Assembly: GCF_008017545.1 (NCBI RefSeq)
Contig: NZ_VRTZ01000001.1
Location: 1,450,295-1,514,294, forward strand
Direction: 5' to 3'
Length of the DNA: 64,000 bases
DNA from: Homoserinibacter sp. GY 40078
GTDB lineage: Bacteria; Actinomycetota; Actinomycetes; Actinomycetales; Microbacteriaceae
Part shown: positions 16,139 through 25,067 of the stretch, one piece after another
Position numbering within the stretch: the stretch's first letter is position 1
Layout: each line of letters starts with the position of its first letter
Notes under the pieces: generated by a model
Told to the model about the DNA's origin: nothing
Database searches by the model: none
Seen by the model: only the letters and a program-made list of their open reading frames with translations
Made by a program: the position numbers and the translations under genes

Positions 16139-16363
16139 TCAGGCGACGAAGCCCACGCGGCGCGCGGTGTCGCCGCCGACCTCGACGTAGGCGAGGCTCT
16201 GCACGGGCACGAGGTACACCTTGCCCTTGTCGTCGTTCAGTTTGAGGAATCCCGTGCCCTCACCGAGCGCCTTCTCGACGGCCTTCTCGACGTCGGCGGC
16301 GGTCTGCGAGGTCTCGAAGGCGAGCTCGCGGGCGGTGTTGGCGATCCCGATGCGAATGTCCAC
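16139..16363 (-). CDS. DUF3107 family protein
   Basis: A 74-residue protein matching the actinobacterial DUF3107 family: I-R-I-G-I-A-N-T-A-R-E-L start, a central helix D-V-E-K-A-V-E-K-A-L and a beta strand ending in VPVQSLAYVEVG. Function unknown; it resembles the small ATP-synthase-epsilon-like or ubiquitin-like beta folds only loosely. GTG start with leaderless -10. M. tuberculosis keeps a homologue in the same adnA/rhlE neighbourhood. Confidence 0.88.
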   Translation of the reverse strand: MDIRIGIANTARELAFETSQTAADVEKAVEKALGEGTGFLKLNDDKGKVYLVPVQSLAYVEVGGDTARRVGFVA

Positions 16364-16369
16364 GTGATG

Positions 16370-16375
16370 AGCGTA
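16370..16375 (-). promoter_or_regulatory. -10 element TACGCT, leaderless DUF3107 gene
   Basis: Minus-strand hexamer ending 6 nt before the GTG at 16363. Confidence 0.55.
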
Positions 16376-16440
16376 GATGATGCCGCGGGGCGCATCCGGG
16401 CCGGTTCACTGTGGGCGGAAACGCTGTCCGAGGCGCCCGA

Positions 16441-16446
16441 TACGGT
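16441..16446 (+). promoter_or_regulatory. -10 element TACGGT, leaderless adnA
   Basis: Ends 6 nt before the ATG at 16453; it should drive adnA and adnB. Confidence 0.6.
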
Positions 16447-16452
16447 AGCCGC

Positions 16453-19400
16453 ATGAGTGCCCGATTCGTCGTCGACGCCGTGGACGCGGTCGCCCCGGTG
16501 GCGCTCGATCCGTCGCAGGCCGCGGTGCTCGCGCTGCCCGACGGCGCGTCCGCCGCGGTGCTCGGCGCACCGGGTTCGGGCAAGACGACGACGATCGTCG
16601 AGCTCGTCGCGGATCGCATCTCGCGGGGCTGGACGCCCGAGCAGCTGCTCGTGCTCGCACCGTCGCGTGCGGCCGCCACGCTCCTGCGCGATCGTCTCGC
16701 GCGTCGCATCGCGGTCCCGACCGACGGCCCGCTCGCGCGCACGGTGCCCTCGTTGGCGTTCGAGCTCGCGGGCGCCGCGGCACGTCTCGCGGGGCGACCC
16801 GCTCCTCGGCTGCTGACCGGCACGGAGCTCGACGCGGATATCGCTGCATACCTCGAGGGGCATGTGGCCGACGGCTCGGGGCCGAACTGGCCGGATCCGC
16901 TCTCGCCCGCGGTGCGAGAACTGCGCGGGTTCCGCAGTGAGCTGCGCGAGTTGATGGCGCGAGCCACCGAGTACGGCGCGACCCCGGACGACGTCGCGCG
17001 GCTCGCGCGCGAGGCGGGGCGGCCCGAGTGGGTGGCAGCCGCGGAGTTCTGGCGCGAATACCAGGCGCTGCAGGCATCCAACCGCCCGGATCAGTTCGAC
17101 GCGGCCGAGTTCGTCCGCTTCGCCGTGCGGGCGATCCGCGAGGGCGGCGACGACGATCGGGTCGCGCGGCTGCGGCTCGTGGTGGTCGACGATCTGCAGG
17201 AGGCCACGGAGTCGACGATGGCGGTGTTGCGCGCGCTTGTGGACCGCGGGGTGCAGGTGATCGCGTTCGGTGATCCGGACGTCGCTGCGAACGCGTTCCG
17301 GGGTGGCGAGGCGGATGCCGTGGGGCGATTCGCGACCGCCCTCGGCCGCAATGCGACGGCCCCGCTCGTGCTCGAGACGGTGCATCGCGGCGGCGCCGAG
17401 CTGCGCGCGCTCGTCGGGCGTGTGGTCGAGCGCATCGGCACTGCGGCGGCGGGTCCGCAGCGGCGGGCGAGCGTTGCGACCCCGACGTCGACGACGTCGA
17501 CGGGTGGGCGAGCCGTAGCCGAGCCGTCTCGCGAGCCCGATGTCGCCCGTCCGCCGATCGCCTCGATCCGCGCGACGACGCCCGCTCGCCATGCCGCGGC
17601 GATCGCCCGGGTGCTGCGCGAAGAGCATCTGCTGAGCGGAGTGCCGTGGAACCGGCTCGCCGTCGTCGTGCGGTCGGGTGCTCAGATCCCCGAGCTGGCG
17701 CGCGCGCTCGCTCGCGCCGAGGTGCCGACGCGCGCCACCGGACGCGGCACGCCGTTGCGCGACGACCTCGCGCCGCGCGCCCTTCTCGCGTTCGTCGAGG
17801 TCGGCATCGGGCGTCGCGAGCTCGATCCTGAGACCGCGGCCGAGCTGCTCATCGGGCCCTTCGGCGGGCTCGATCCGCTGGGGCTCCGACGGTTGCGGCT
17901 CGCGCTCCGGCACGAGGAACTCGCCGGGGGCGGCATCCGCCCGGGCGCCGAGCTCGTGGCCGAGGCGCTCGCCGAGCCCGGGCGCTTCGCGACCATCGAG
18001 GGGCGTGCGGCCCGCCGGGCGGCGCGGGTGGCCGAGACCTTGCATCTGCTGCGCGGAATGGCATCCGATTCGACCGTCGAAGAGCTGCTCTGGACCGTGT
18101 GGGAGAAGAGCGGTGTCGGGGAGCGTTGGAGGCGGGCGGCCCTCGGTTCCGGGATCGAGGCGTCCGAGGCCAACCGTGATCTCGATGGCGTGGTGGCCCT
18201 GTTCTCGGCCGCGAAGCGATTCGTCGAGCATCGCCCCACCGAGGGGGCGCTCGAGTTCCTCGAGCACGTGCTCGACTCCGACATCGCCGACGACCTGCTT
18301 GCGCCTCCTCGTGCCGACGATGCCGTCGTCGTCGCGACGCCCTCGGCACTCGTCGGCCTCGAGTTCCGTACGGTCGTCGTCGCCTCCCTGCAGGACGGTG
18401 CTTGGCCGAACCTGCGTCCCCGCGGGTCGTTGCTTGCGCCGCAGAGGCTCGTCCGGGTGCTCGAGCATCGCGATGCCGACGCGATCGACGAGCGCAAGCT
18501 CGTGCTCGACGACGAGTTGCGCATGTTCGCGCTCGCCGTGTCGCGCGCGTCCGATCGTGTCGTGCTCGCCGCCGTCGACAACGACGACGAGACGGCGAGC
18601 GTGCTGTTCTCGCTCGCGCCGGATGCCGTGCCGATCGCATCGGCGCAGCCGGCACCGCTCACGCTGCGGGGACTCACCGGTCGCCTGCGCCGTGAGCTCG
18701 CCGATCCGGCGGCAGCACCCGCGCGGCGACGCGACGCCGCATCCACCCTCGCGACCCTCGCCGTGGAGGGGCTGCCGGGCGCCGACCCGAGCGGATGGCT
18801 CGGCCTCGCCGAGCCGAGCACCGACGAGCCGCTCTTCGCCGGCAACGAGGTGCGGGTCTCGCCCTCACAGCTCGCGAACCTCGAGGAGTCGCCGCTCGAC
18901 TGGGCGGTGAGCCGACTCGCAGGTGGCCGCGCGTCGATCGCGATGAATCTCGGCACGATCGTCCACTGGGCGATGGAGACGGCGGACGGCCACGACGTCG
19001 ACGCGCTGTGGGCGCGAGTCGAGGAGCGCTGGCCCGAGCTGCCCTTCGACGCCGAATGGATCTCGGCGTTCCAGCGGCGCGCGACGCTGGGCCTCATCCG
19101 GGCGCTGGCGGAGTACCTCGGCGACTTCGACCGCGACGGGAAGACGCTCGTCGCGGCCGAGGGGCGATTCACCCTGCCGATCGCGGAGGGCGTCGTCGCC
19201 TCTGGCAGCATCGATCGCGTCGAGCTCGCCCCCGGCGGGGAGGTCGTGATCGTCGACCTCAAGACCGGCAACCCCGAGACCTCGGCGGCGGTGATCGCCG
19301 CGCATCCGCAGCTCGCGAGCTACCAGCTCGCCTACCGCGACGGCGTGCTCGATCCCTTCCTCGAGCCGCACGGAGAGCATCGCGCGGGTGGCGCGAAGCT

Positions 19401-19620
19401 CGTGTTCGTGAAGTCGGGTGTGCGCGGGAAGCTCTACCGCGAGGGTGTTCAGGTGGTGCTCGACGACGATGCGCTCGACGCCTTCCGCGAGCGTCTGGCT
19501 GCCGCGGCGGCTCTCATGGCCGCCGCGAGCTTCGACGGCCCGCGCGAGGCGCGCGAGTTCCGTGGACGCACCGACCCCGACTCGCTCCTGCCGCGTGTTC
19601 CGGAGGTGACGCATGACTGA
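16453..19620 (+). CDS. adnA: AdnA-like helicase-nuclease subunit (UvrD/RecB family)
   Basis: A 1055-residue subunit of the AdnAB double-strand-break resection machine of actinobacteria. Superfamily 1 helicase domains start with Walker A GAPGSGKT (38-45). Motif II is VVVDDLQEA instead of D-E-x-Q-D, typical of the AdnA partner with weakened motor function. The C-terminal RecB-type nuclease domain shows the Asp of SGSIDRVEL, the VIVDLKTG Asp/Lys pair and the Q-L-A-S-Y-Q-L-A-Y helix. The last 8 nt overlap adnB (ATGACTGA), so the subunits are made stoichiometrically. Confidence 0.9.
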   Translation: MSARFVVDAVDAVAPVALDPSQAAVLALPDGASAAVLGAPGSGKTTTIVELVADRISRGWTPEQLLVLAPSRAAATLLRDRLARRIAVPTDGPLARTVPSLAFELAGAAARLAGRPAPRLLTGTELDADIAAYLEGHVADGSGPNWPDPLSPAVRELRGFRSELRELMARATEYGATPDDVARLAREAGRPEWVAAAEFWREYQALQASNRPDQFDAAEFVRFAVRAIREGGDDDRVARLRLVVVDDLQEATESTMAVLRALVDRGVQVIAFGDPDVAANAFRGGEADAVGRFATALGRNATAPLVLETVHRGGAELRALVGRVVERIGTAAAGPQRRASVATPTSTTSTGGRAVAEPSREPDVARPPIASIRATTPARHAAAIARVLREEHLLSGVPWNRLAVVVRSGAQIPELARALARAEVPTRATGRGTPLRDDLAPRALLAFVEVGIGRRELDPETAAELLIGPFGGLDPLGLRRLRLALRHEELAGGGIRPGAELVAEALAEPGRFATIEGRAARRAARVAETLHLLRGMASDSTVEELLWTVWEKSGVGERWRRAALGSGIEASEANRDLDGVVALFSAAKRFVEHRPTEGALEFLEHVLDSDIADDLLAPPRADDAVVVATPSALVGLEFRTVVVASLQDGAWPNLRPRGSLLAPQRLVRVLEHRDADAIDERKLVLDDELRMFALAVSRASDRVVLAAVDNDDETASVLFSLAPDAVPIASAQPAPLTLRGLTGRLRRELADPAAAPARRRDAASTLATLAVEGLPGADPSGWLGLAEPSTDEPLFAGNEVRVSPSQLANLEESPLDWAVSRLAGGRASIAMNLGTIVHWAMETADGHDVDALWARVEERWPELPFDAEWISAFQRRATLGLIRALAEYLGDFDRDGKTLVAAEGRFTLPIAEGVVASGSIDRVELAPGGEVVIVDLKTGNPETSAAVIAAHPQLASYQLAYRDGVLDPFLEPHGEHRAGGAKLVFVKSGVRGKLYREGVQVVLDDDALDAFRERLAAAAALMAAASFDGPREAREFRGRTDPDSLLPRVPEVTHD

Positions 19621-22600
19621 GATCGACGCCCGGCGGATCGCGGAGGCGCTCGCCGAGGTGCGCGGCGAAGCGGTGCGTTATCCGACGCCCGAGCAGCAGG
19701 CTGTCATCGAGGCCGATCCGGCGGAACCGGCGCTCGTCGTCGCCGGTGCCGGGTCCGGCAAGACCGAGACGATGGCGAACCGGGTGCTGTGGCTCGTCGC
19801 GAACGGGCACGTGAAGCCCGCCGAGGTGCTCGGTCTCACCTTCACGCGCAAAGCGGCGGGAGAGCTTGCCGAGCGCATCCGCACCCGTCTCGGTGAGCTG
19901 CATGCGGCCGGTCTCGCGCCCGACGACCACGACCTCTTCGATAGTCCGGAGATCTCCACCTACAACTCCTTCGCGAGCGCGGTCTTCCGCGACAATGCGC
20001 TCGTGCTCGGCCGAGACGGCGACGGTGTGGTGCTCGGGGAGGCCGCCGCGTGGCAGTTGGCACGGAACGTCGTCGTGCGCTCGGGAGACGAGCGGCTCGA
20101 GGAGCTCGACAAGCGCCTCGACGCTGTCGTGGAGGCGACTCTGCAGATCGCGCGCGGAGTGGCCGACAACGCGGCCGACCCGGAGCGCGTGCGCGCGGTG
20201 GGTCACGCGTTCGCCCGGTTCACGGAGCTGCCGCTCGGTGGCCGCGCCGAGTACGCATCCGTGCTCTCGCAGATGGAGGACGTCGCGCTGCTCGATCTGC
20301 TGGTCGACCTCGCCGCCGAGTACGACGAGGCGAAGCGGCGGCGCGGCGCGGTCGACTACGCCGACCAGGTCGTGCTCGCGCTCGAGGCGGTACGCGCGCG
20401 TCCTGCTGCGGGGGAGGAGCTGCGCGCACGCATCCGGGTGGTGCTGCTCGACGAGTACCAGGACACCTCGGTCGTGCAGACGCAACTGCTCGCCGAGCTC
20501 TTCGCAGGTTCCGCGGTGACGGCCGTCGGCGACCCGAACCAGTCGATCTACGGATGGCGTGGGGCGAGCGCCGCGAATCTGCGGGAGTTCCGCGAGCGGT
20601 TCCGCCGCCGCGACGGCGCGCCCGCCGATCGCTTCACCCTCGCGACGAGCTGGCGCAACGGCACGCGGATCCTCGACGCCGCCAACGCGCTCGTCACCTC
20701 CGGCGACGACACCGACGTCCCCACGCTCGTCGCCCGGCCCGGCGCAAGCAGCTACGAGGTCGATTCGATCTACACGGAGACCCTCGCCGACGAGGCCGAG
20801 GCGGTTGCCGCGTGGTTCCGCGACAGGCTGGGCCGCGCTCGCGCCGACGCCGGGCGGGATGCCTCGGCTGCTCTGCTCCTGCGCGCTCGGCGTACACAGG
20901 GGCACTTCCTCGCGGCGCTCCGACGCGCCGGGGTTCCGTACCACGTGCTCGGTGTGGGCGGCCTGCTCGCCGAGCCCGAGATCGCCGACCTCGTGAGCGC
21001 ACTGCGGGTGCTCGACGACCCGGATGCGGGGCTCGAGCTGCTCCGCCTGCTCTCGGGTGCGCGCTGGCGGATCGGCGTCGCCGACCTCGACGCGCTCCGC
21101 GGGGTGTCGAGTTGGCTCGGCCGCCACGACGTTGCGGAGAGCGGGATCCTCTCGGACGAGGTGCAGGAGCGCATCCGCGCATCCGTCGCGGGAGACGAGG
21201 GCGGATCGATCGTCGACGCCCTGGAGTTCGTCGGTCGCGCGGCCGAGGGGCACCGGGCCCTCGAGGGGTTCAGTGCCGAGGGGCTCGTGCGGCTGCGATC
21301 CGCTGCGGCGATGTTCGATCGGCTGCGTGCACGCGCGGGGCTCGAACTTCCCGACCTCGTCGTGCTGGTCGCGCACGAACTGCAGCTCGACATCGAGATC
21401 GCCGCCAACGAGACGCGCACCGCGGGGGAGGCCAACCTCGACGCCCTGCTCGATGCGCTGTCCGGCTATCTCGCGATCGCCGAGGCCGCGAGCCTCGGGG
21501 GATTCCTCTCGTGGCTGCGCGAGGCGGAGCAGCGCGAAGACCTCACTCCGCGCCCCGAGGATCCGCAGCCGGGCATGGTGCAGGTGCTGACGATCCACGG
21601 TGCGAAGGGTCTCGAGTGGGATCTGGTCGCGGTGCCGCGCTGGGTGGAAGACGAATTGCCCGCGCGACCCATCGAGGGCTACGGCGGCTGGCTGGGCTTC
21701 GGGCGCTTCCCCTGGACCGAGCGCGGCGATCACCTCCACCTGCCTTCGTTCGATCTCGGTGCCGTCGACACCCGCAAGGCGTACAAGGACGAAGTGGAGC
21801 GCTTCCGCGATCGGGTGCGCGAGCATTCGCGGTCGGAGGAGCGGCGGCTCGCGTACGTGGCCGTCACCCGTGCCCGCGATCGACTGCTCGTCTCCGGGTC
21901 GTTCTGGGCGGGACAGACGCGCCCTCGCACGCCGAGTGCGTTCCTCGTCGAACTCGGACGTGCCGGCGTCATCGCGCCACCGCCCGAGGCGCCGAGGGCC
22001 GACGAGCCGCCGGAGGGCGCCGAAGCCGAGATGACGGTCTGGCCGAACGACCCGTTCGGCTCGCGGACCGCCGCGGTGCGTGCGGCCGCGGCCGCCGTGC
22101 GCGCCGCCGAGCCCGGGTTGAGCGGCCCCTGGGCGCGCGAGGCGGAGCTGCTGCTCGAGGAGCGCGCCCGGCGCCGGGAGCGCAGTGGCGCGGTTCCGCT
22201 GCCCGCGCGCATCCCCGCATCCGCCTTCAGCGACTACGTCAGCGCGCCGGATGACGTGGCCGAGTCGCTGCGCCGCCCGATGCCCGAGCGTCCGTACCGT
22301 GCCACCCGGCTCGGCACCCTGTTCCATGCGTGGGTGGAGGAGCGCTACGGCCGTGCGGGCGGATCCGATGAGCTGGACGCCGACGCCTTCGAGCTCGACG
22401 ACGCGGGAGATCTCGTCGAGGCGGAACGGTTCGCCGAGCTGCAGCAGATCTTCGAACGATCGCCGTGGGCGAGCCGGCGCCCGGTCGAGGTGGAGCGCGA
22501 GATCCACCTCCCCTTCGACGGCCGCATCGTGATCTGCAAGATCGACGCGGTGTACCAGGAGGGCGAGCGCTTCGAGGTGGTCGACTGGAAGACCGGCAAG

Positions 22601-22804
22601 GCGCCGCGCGACGACGCCGACCTCGAACGCAAGCAGCTGCAGCTCGCGCTCTACCGTCTCGCCTACGCGCGATGGGCGGGCATCGATCCGGCTCTCATCG
22701 ACGGGGCGTTCTACTTCGTGGCCGACGACCGGGTCATCCGCCCGCCGCACATCGACACAGAGGAAGAGCTCATCGCGCGCTGGCGCGCCGCGTTCGGTGC
22801 CTAA
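19613..22804 (+). CDS. adnB: AdnB-like helicase-nuclease subunit (UvrD/RecB family)
   Basis: A 1063-residue partner of AdnA and the probable motor subunit. All SF1A motifs are intact: Walker A AGAGSGKT (44-51), FTRKAAGE, VLLDEYQDTS (motif II), VGDPNQSIYGWRGA (motif III), TIHGAKGLEWD (motif V) and AYVAVTRARDRL (motif VI). The C-terminal nuclease has KIDAVYQ, FEVVDWKTG and QLQLALYRLAYA, a complete RecB active site. It overlaps adnA by 8 nt and its last 4 nt overlap the convergent LysR gene. Confidence 0.93.
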   Translation: MTEIDARRIAEALAEVRGEAVRYPTPEQQAVIEADPAEPALVVAGAGSGKTETMANRVLWLVANGHVKPAEVLGLTFTRKAAGELAERIRTRLGELHAAGLAPDDHDLFDSPEISTYNSFASAVFRDNALVLGRDGDGVVLGEAAAWQLARNVVVRSGDERLEELDKRLDAVVEATLQIARGVADNAADPERVRAVGHAFARFTELPLGGRAEYASVLSQMEDVALLDLLVDLAAEYDEAKRRRGAVDYADQVVLALEAVRARPAAGEELRARIRVVLLDEYQDTSVVQTQLLAELFAGSAVTAVGDPNQSIYGWRGASAANLREFRERFRRRDGAPADRFTLATSWRNGTRILDAANALVTSGDDTDVPTLVARPGASSYEVDSIYTETLADEAEAVAAWFRDRLGRARADAGRDASAALLLRARRTQGHFLAALRRAGVPYHVLGVGGLLAEPEIADLVSALRVLDDPDAGLELLRLLSGARWRIGVADLDALRGVSSWLGRHDVAESGILSDEVQERIRASVAGDEGGSIVDALEFVGRAAEGHRALEGFSAEGLVRLRSAAAMFDRLRARAGLELPDLVVLVAHELQLDIEIAANETRTAGEANLDALLDALSGYLAIAEAASLGGFLSWLREAEQREDLTPRPEDPQPGMVQVLTIHGAKGLEWDLVAVPRWVEDELPARPIEGYGGWLGFGRFPWTERGDHLHLPSFDLGAVDTRKAYKDEVERFRDRVREHSRSEERRLAYVAVTRARDRLLVSGSFWAGQTRPRTPSAFLVELGRAGVIAPPPEAPRADEPPEGAEAEMTVWPNDPFGSRTAAVRAAAAAVRAAEPGLSGPWAREAELLLEERARRRERSGAVPLPARIPASAFSDYVSAPDDVAESLRRPMPERPYRATRLGTLFHAWVEERYGRAGGSDELDADAFELDDAGDLVEAERFAELQQIFERSPWASRRPVEVEREIHLPFDGRIVICKIDAVYQEGERFEVVDWKTGKAPRDDADLERKQLQLALYRLAYARWAGIDPALIDGAFYFVADDRVIRPPHIDTEEELIARWRAAFGA

Positions 22805-23643
22805 CGCGCTGTGGCGTGGATCGCGTTGGCGAGCGCGTCGACCGGCTCGCGCGCGGATCGCGGGTTCGCGAGCAGGCTGAAGTCCACCTCGCCGAGCCGC
22901 GGCAACTCGAAGGTCCCCGTGACCTCCACGAGGTCGTCCGGGATGAGCACCCGCGGGAACACAGCAACCCCGATGCCTGCGCGGAGGGCGGTCAGTACAC
23001 CGTTGACCTCGCGCACGTTGCACGTGATCCGCCAGGTGCGCCCCTCCGCTTCGAGCGCGTGGATGGCGGCATCCCGCGAGAAGCTCGGCGCCTGGTAGAC
23101 GATCAACGGCACGGGCGCGTCAGGGTCGAGCCGGAGGGATCGGTGCGCCACCCACACGAGCCGTTCGCGACGCACGCGCCGCCCCTCCGAGTGATCCGTC
23201 TCCTGTTTGACGTACACGAGGTCGAGCTGGCCGGCCGCGAGTCGGCGCGCGAGCGGACCGCTCTGCCCGACGGTCAGCTCGAGGTTGATCTGCGGATACA
23301 GCTGCCGGAAGTCGCGCAGCACCTGCGGCACGTGGGTGAGGGCCAGGTCGTCGGCGGCGCCGAAGCGCAGCCGCCCCCGCATGGCCGAGCCGAGGAAGTA
23401 CGCCGCCGCCTCGTCGTGCGCCGCAAGGATGCTGCGGGCGAATCCGAGCATCGCGTCGCCGTTGTCGGTGAGGCGCACCGCGCGGGTGTCGCGCGCGACG
23501 AGCACCCGGCCCGCCGCCGACTCGAGCTTGCGCACCTGCTGGCTCACGGTGGGCTGGCTGAGCCCGAGGAGCTCCGCCGCGCGCGTGAAACTCAGGGTGT
23601 CGGCGACGGCCACGAAGGTGCGCAACAGGACGGGATCGAACAT
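22801..23643 (-). CDS. LysR-family transcriptional regulator
   Basis: A 280-residue LTTR. The N-terminal winged helix-turn-helix (about 1-60, LSFTRAAELLGLSQPTVSQQV) precedes a periplasmic-binding-like effector domain (about 88-280). ATG 23643 is preferred over one 21 nt upstream because AGGAGG stands just before it. Divergent from an MFS transporter gene with an LTTR box between them, so it most likely controls that transporter. Effector unknown. Confidence 0.9.
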   Translation of the reverse strand: MFDPVLLRTFVAVADTLSFTRAAELLGLSQPTVSQQVRKLESAAGRVLVARDTRAVRLTDNGDAMLGFARSILAAHDEAAAYFLGSAMRGRLRFGAADDLALTHVPQVLRDFRQLYPQINLELTVGQSGPLARRLAAGQLDLVYVKQETDHSEGRRVRRERLVWVAHRSLRLDPDAPVPLIVYQAPSFSRDAAIHALEAEGRTWRITCNVREVNGVLTALRAGIGVAVFPRVLIPDDLVEVTGTFELPRLGEVDFSLLANPRSAREPVDALANAIHATAR

Positions 23644-23676
23644 CGCGCCTCCTTGCATAGGCAAATCGAATGGTAG

Positions 23677-23691
23677 TTATAGCCACGATAA
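23677..23691. promoter_or_regulatory. Candidate LysR operator (T-N11-A box)
   Basis: TTATAGCCACGATAA is a 15-bp inverted repeat containing T-N11-A, in the 86-bp gap between the LysR gene and the MFS gene. A second small palindrome, TTGCATAGGCAA (23653-23664), lies next to the regulator's ribosome-binding site and could serve autoregulation. Confidence 0.55.
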
Positions 23692-23716
23692 CGCGGCGCA
23701 ATGAACGGGATCACCA

Positions 23717-23722
23717 TAGCCT
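23717..23722 (+). promoter_or_regulatory. -10 element TAGCCT, leaderless MFS gene
   Basis: Ends 7 nt before the GTG at 23730; the LysR box lies 26-40 nt upstream of it, in the position expected for an activator. Confidence 0.5.
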
Positions 23723-23729
23723 CGAAGTC

Positions 23730-25067
23730 GTGTCACCGTCGCCGGCCCCCGAGTACGCCCCGCTGACCGAACCCATCCCCACCTTCGACCGCCGTCCCAC
23801 CTGGCGCGAGAGCTTCGGCGCGCTCGCCGTGCACAACTACCGGCTCTATCTCGCCTCGCTCGCGCTCGGTTCGACCGGCGGCTGGATGGCGCGGGTCGCG
23901 ATCGACTGGCTCGTGCTCGAGCTCACGGGCGATGTCGCGCTCGTCGGTCTCGCGGTCGCGTTCCAGTTCGCGCCGGTCCTGCTGCTCGGCGTATGGGCGG
24001 GCGTACTTTCGGATCGCCTCCCTCGGCGCTGGGTGATGTTCGCCACGCAGCTTCTCAGCACACTCACGACGGGGGTGCTCGCGGTGCTCGTGCTCACCGG
24101 AGTAGTCGTCGCCTGGCAGGTGCTCCTGAGCGCGGCGATCACGGGCGTCGCGATCGCGATCGAGGGGCCGAGCCGATCCGCGTTCGTCTCCGAGATGGTC
24201 GGCATCCACCGTCTCCGGGGCGCGATCAGCCTCAACGCGACCACGTTCCACCTCGGGGGTCTGCTCGGCCCCGCGATCAGCGGCGCCCTCATCGCCGTCG
24301 TCGGATCCGGTTGGTCGATCGCCATCAACTCCGTCACGACCGCCGTCGCGGCTCTCGCGCTCGTGCTCATGCGCGGGCACGAACTCGTGCACGCGCCCCG
24401 GCAGCCGCGGTCGCGCGGGCAGATCCGTGAGGCGCTGCGGTACGTGGGCCGGAAGCCCGCGATCGTCTGGTCGCTCATCCTGCTCGGCACCGTCGCGGTG
24501 TTCGGCATGAACCTCCCGGTGCTCCTCACCTCGGCCGCCGACCAGGTCTACGGCACCGGCGCCGCGGGCTACGGTCTCTACAGCTCGCTCTGCGCACTGG
24601 GTGCGTTCGTCGGCGCGTTCCTGTCGTCGCGCCGCCGCACCCTGCGGCTGCGTGACGTCGTGATGTTCGCCGGGCTCTACGGTTCGGTGACGGCGTTCGC
24701 CGCGTGGGACGGCTGGTATCCGCTCTTCCTCTCGGCCCTCGTCGGGATCGGGGTCACCCGCTTGCTCTTCGCGATGAGCGCCGAGGCGCTGACCCAGCTC
24801 TCGACGAATCCCGCGATCCGCGGGCGGGTCGTCTCGCTCTACATCATGGTGCTCATGGGCGGGCAGGCCCTCGGCGGGGTCGTGATGGGCGCCATCGCCG
24901 AGAACCTCGGGGGCCGTTGGGCGTTCTTCATCGCGGGATCGGTACCCGCGCTGGCCGCGCTCGTCGTCGCGATCGTGCTCGCGCACCGGCGTGAGCTGCG
25001 CATCCGCGTCGACCTGAGCACGCCGCGCCGGATGCTGCGGATCGTGCGCCGCGAGGCGCTCGGCTAG
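23730..25067 (+). CDS. MFS transporter (MFS_3 / drug-efflux-like)
   Basis: A 445-residue membrane protein with about 11-12 helices. The loop motif GVLSDRLPRRWVM between helices 2 and 3 is the MFS motif A, and RSAFVSEMVG plus the enterobactin-exporter-like arrangement fit the MFS_3 group. The GTG at 23730 removes an implausible hydrophilic extension and follows a leaderless -10. Divergent from the LysR regulator. Probably an efflux carrier; substrate unknown. Its 3' end overlaps the convergent phosphotransferase-like gene by 4 nt. Confidence 0.83.
   Translation: MSPSPAPEYAPLTEPIPTFDRRPTWRESFGALAVHNYRLYLASLALGSTGGWMARVAIDWLVLELTGDVALVGLAVAFQFAPVLLLGVWAGVLSDRLPRRWVMFATQLLSTLTTGVLAVLVLTGVVVAWQVLLSAAITGVAIAIEGPSRSAFVSEMVGIHRLRGAISLNATTFHLGGLLGPAISGALIAVVGSGWSIAINSVTTAVAALALVLMRGHELVHAPRQPRSRGQIREALRYVGRKPAIVWSLILLGTVAVFGMNLPVLLTSAADQVYGTGAAGYGLYSSLCALGAFVGAFLSSRRRTLRLRDVVMFAGLYGSVTAFAAWDGWYPLFLSALVGIGVTRLLFAMSAEALTQLSTNPAIRGRVVSLYIMVLMGGQALGGVVMGAIAENLGGRWAFFIAGSVPALAALVVAIVLAHRRELRIRVDLSTPRRMLRIVRREALG

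Noticed and set aside
16237-18468. A 743-codon minus-strand frame opposite adnA
   Set aside because: Same cause: G+C-rich codon positions keep the opposite frame open; no recognisable protein.
19514-23023. A 1169-codon open frame on the minus strand opposite adnB
   Set aside because: Its translation is Arg/Gly/His-rich with no domains and mirrors the codon bias of adnB, which has all helicase and nuclease motifs.
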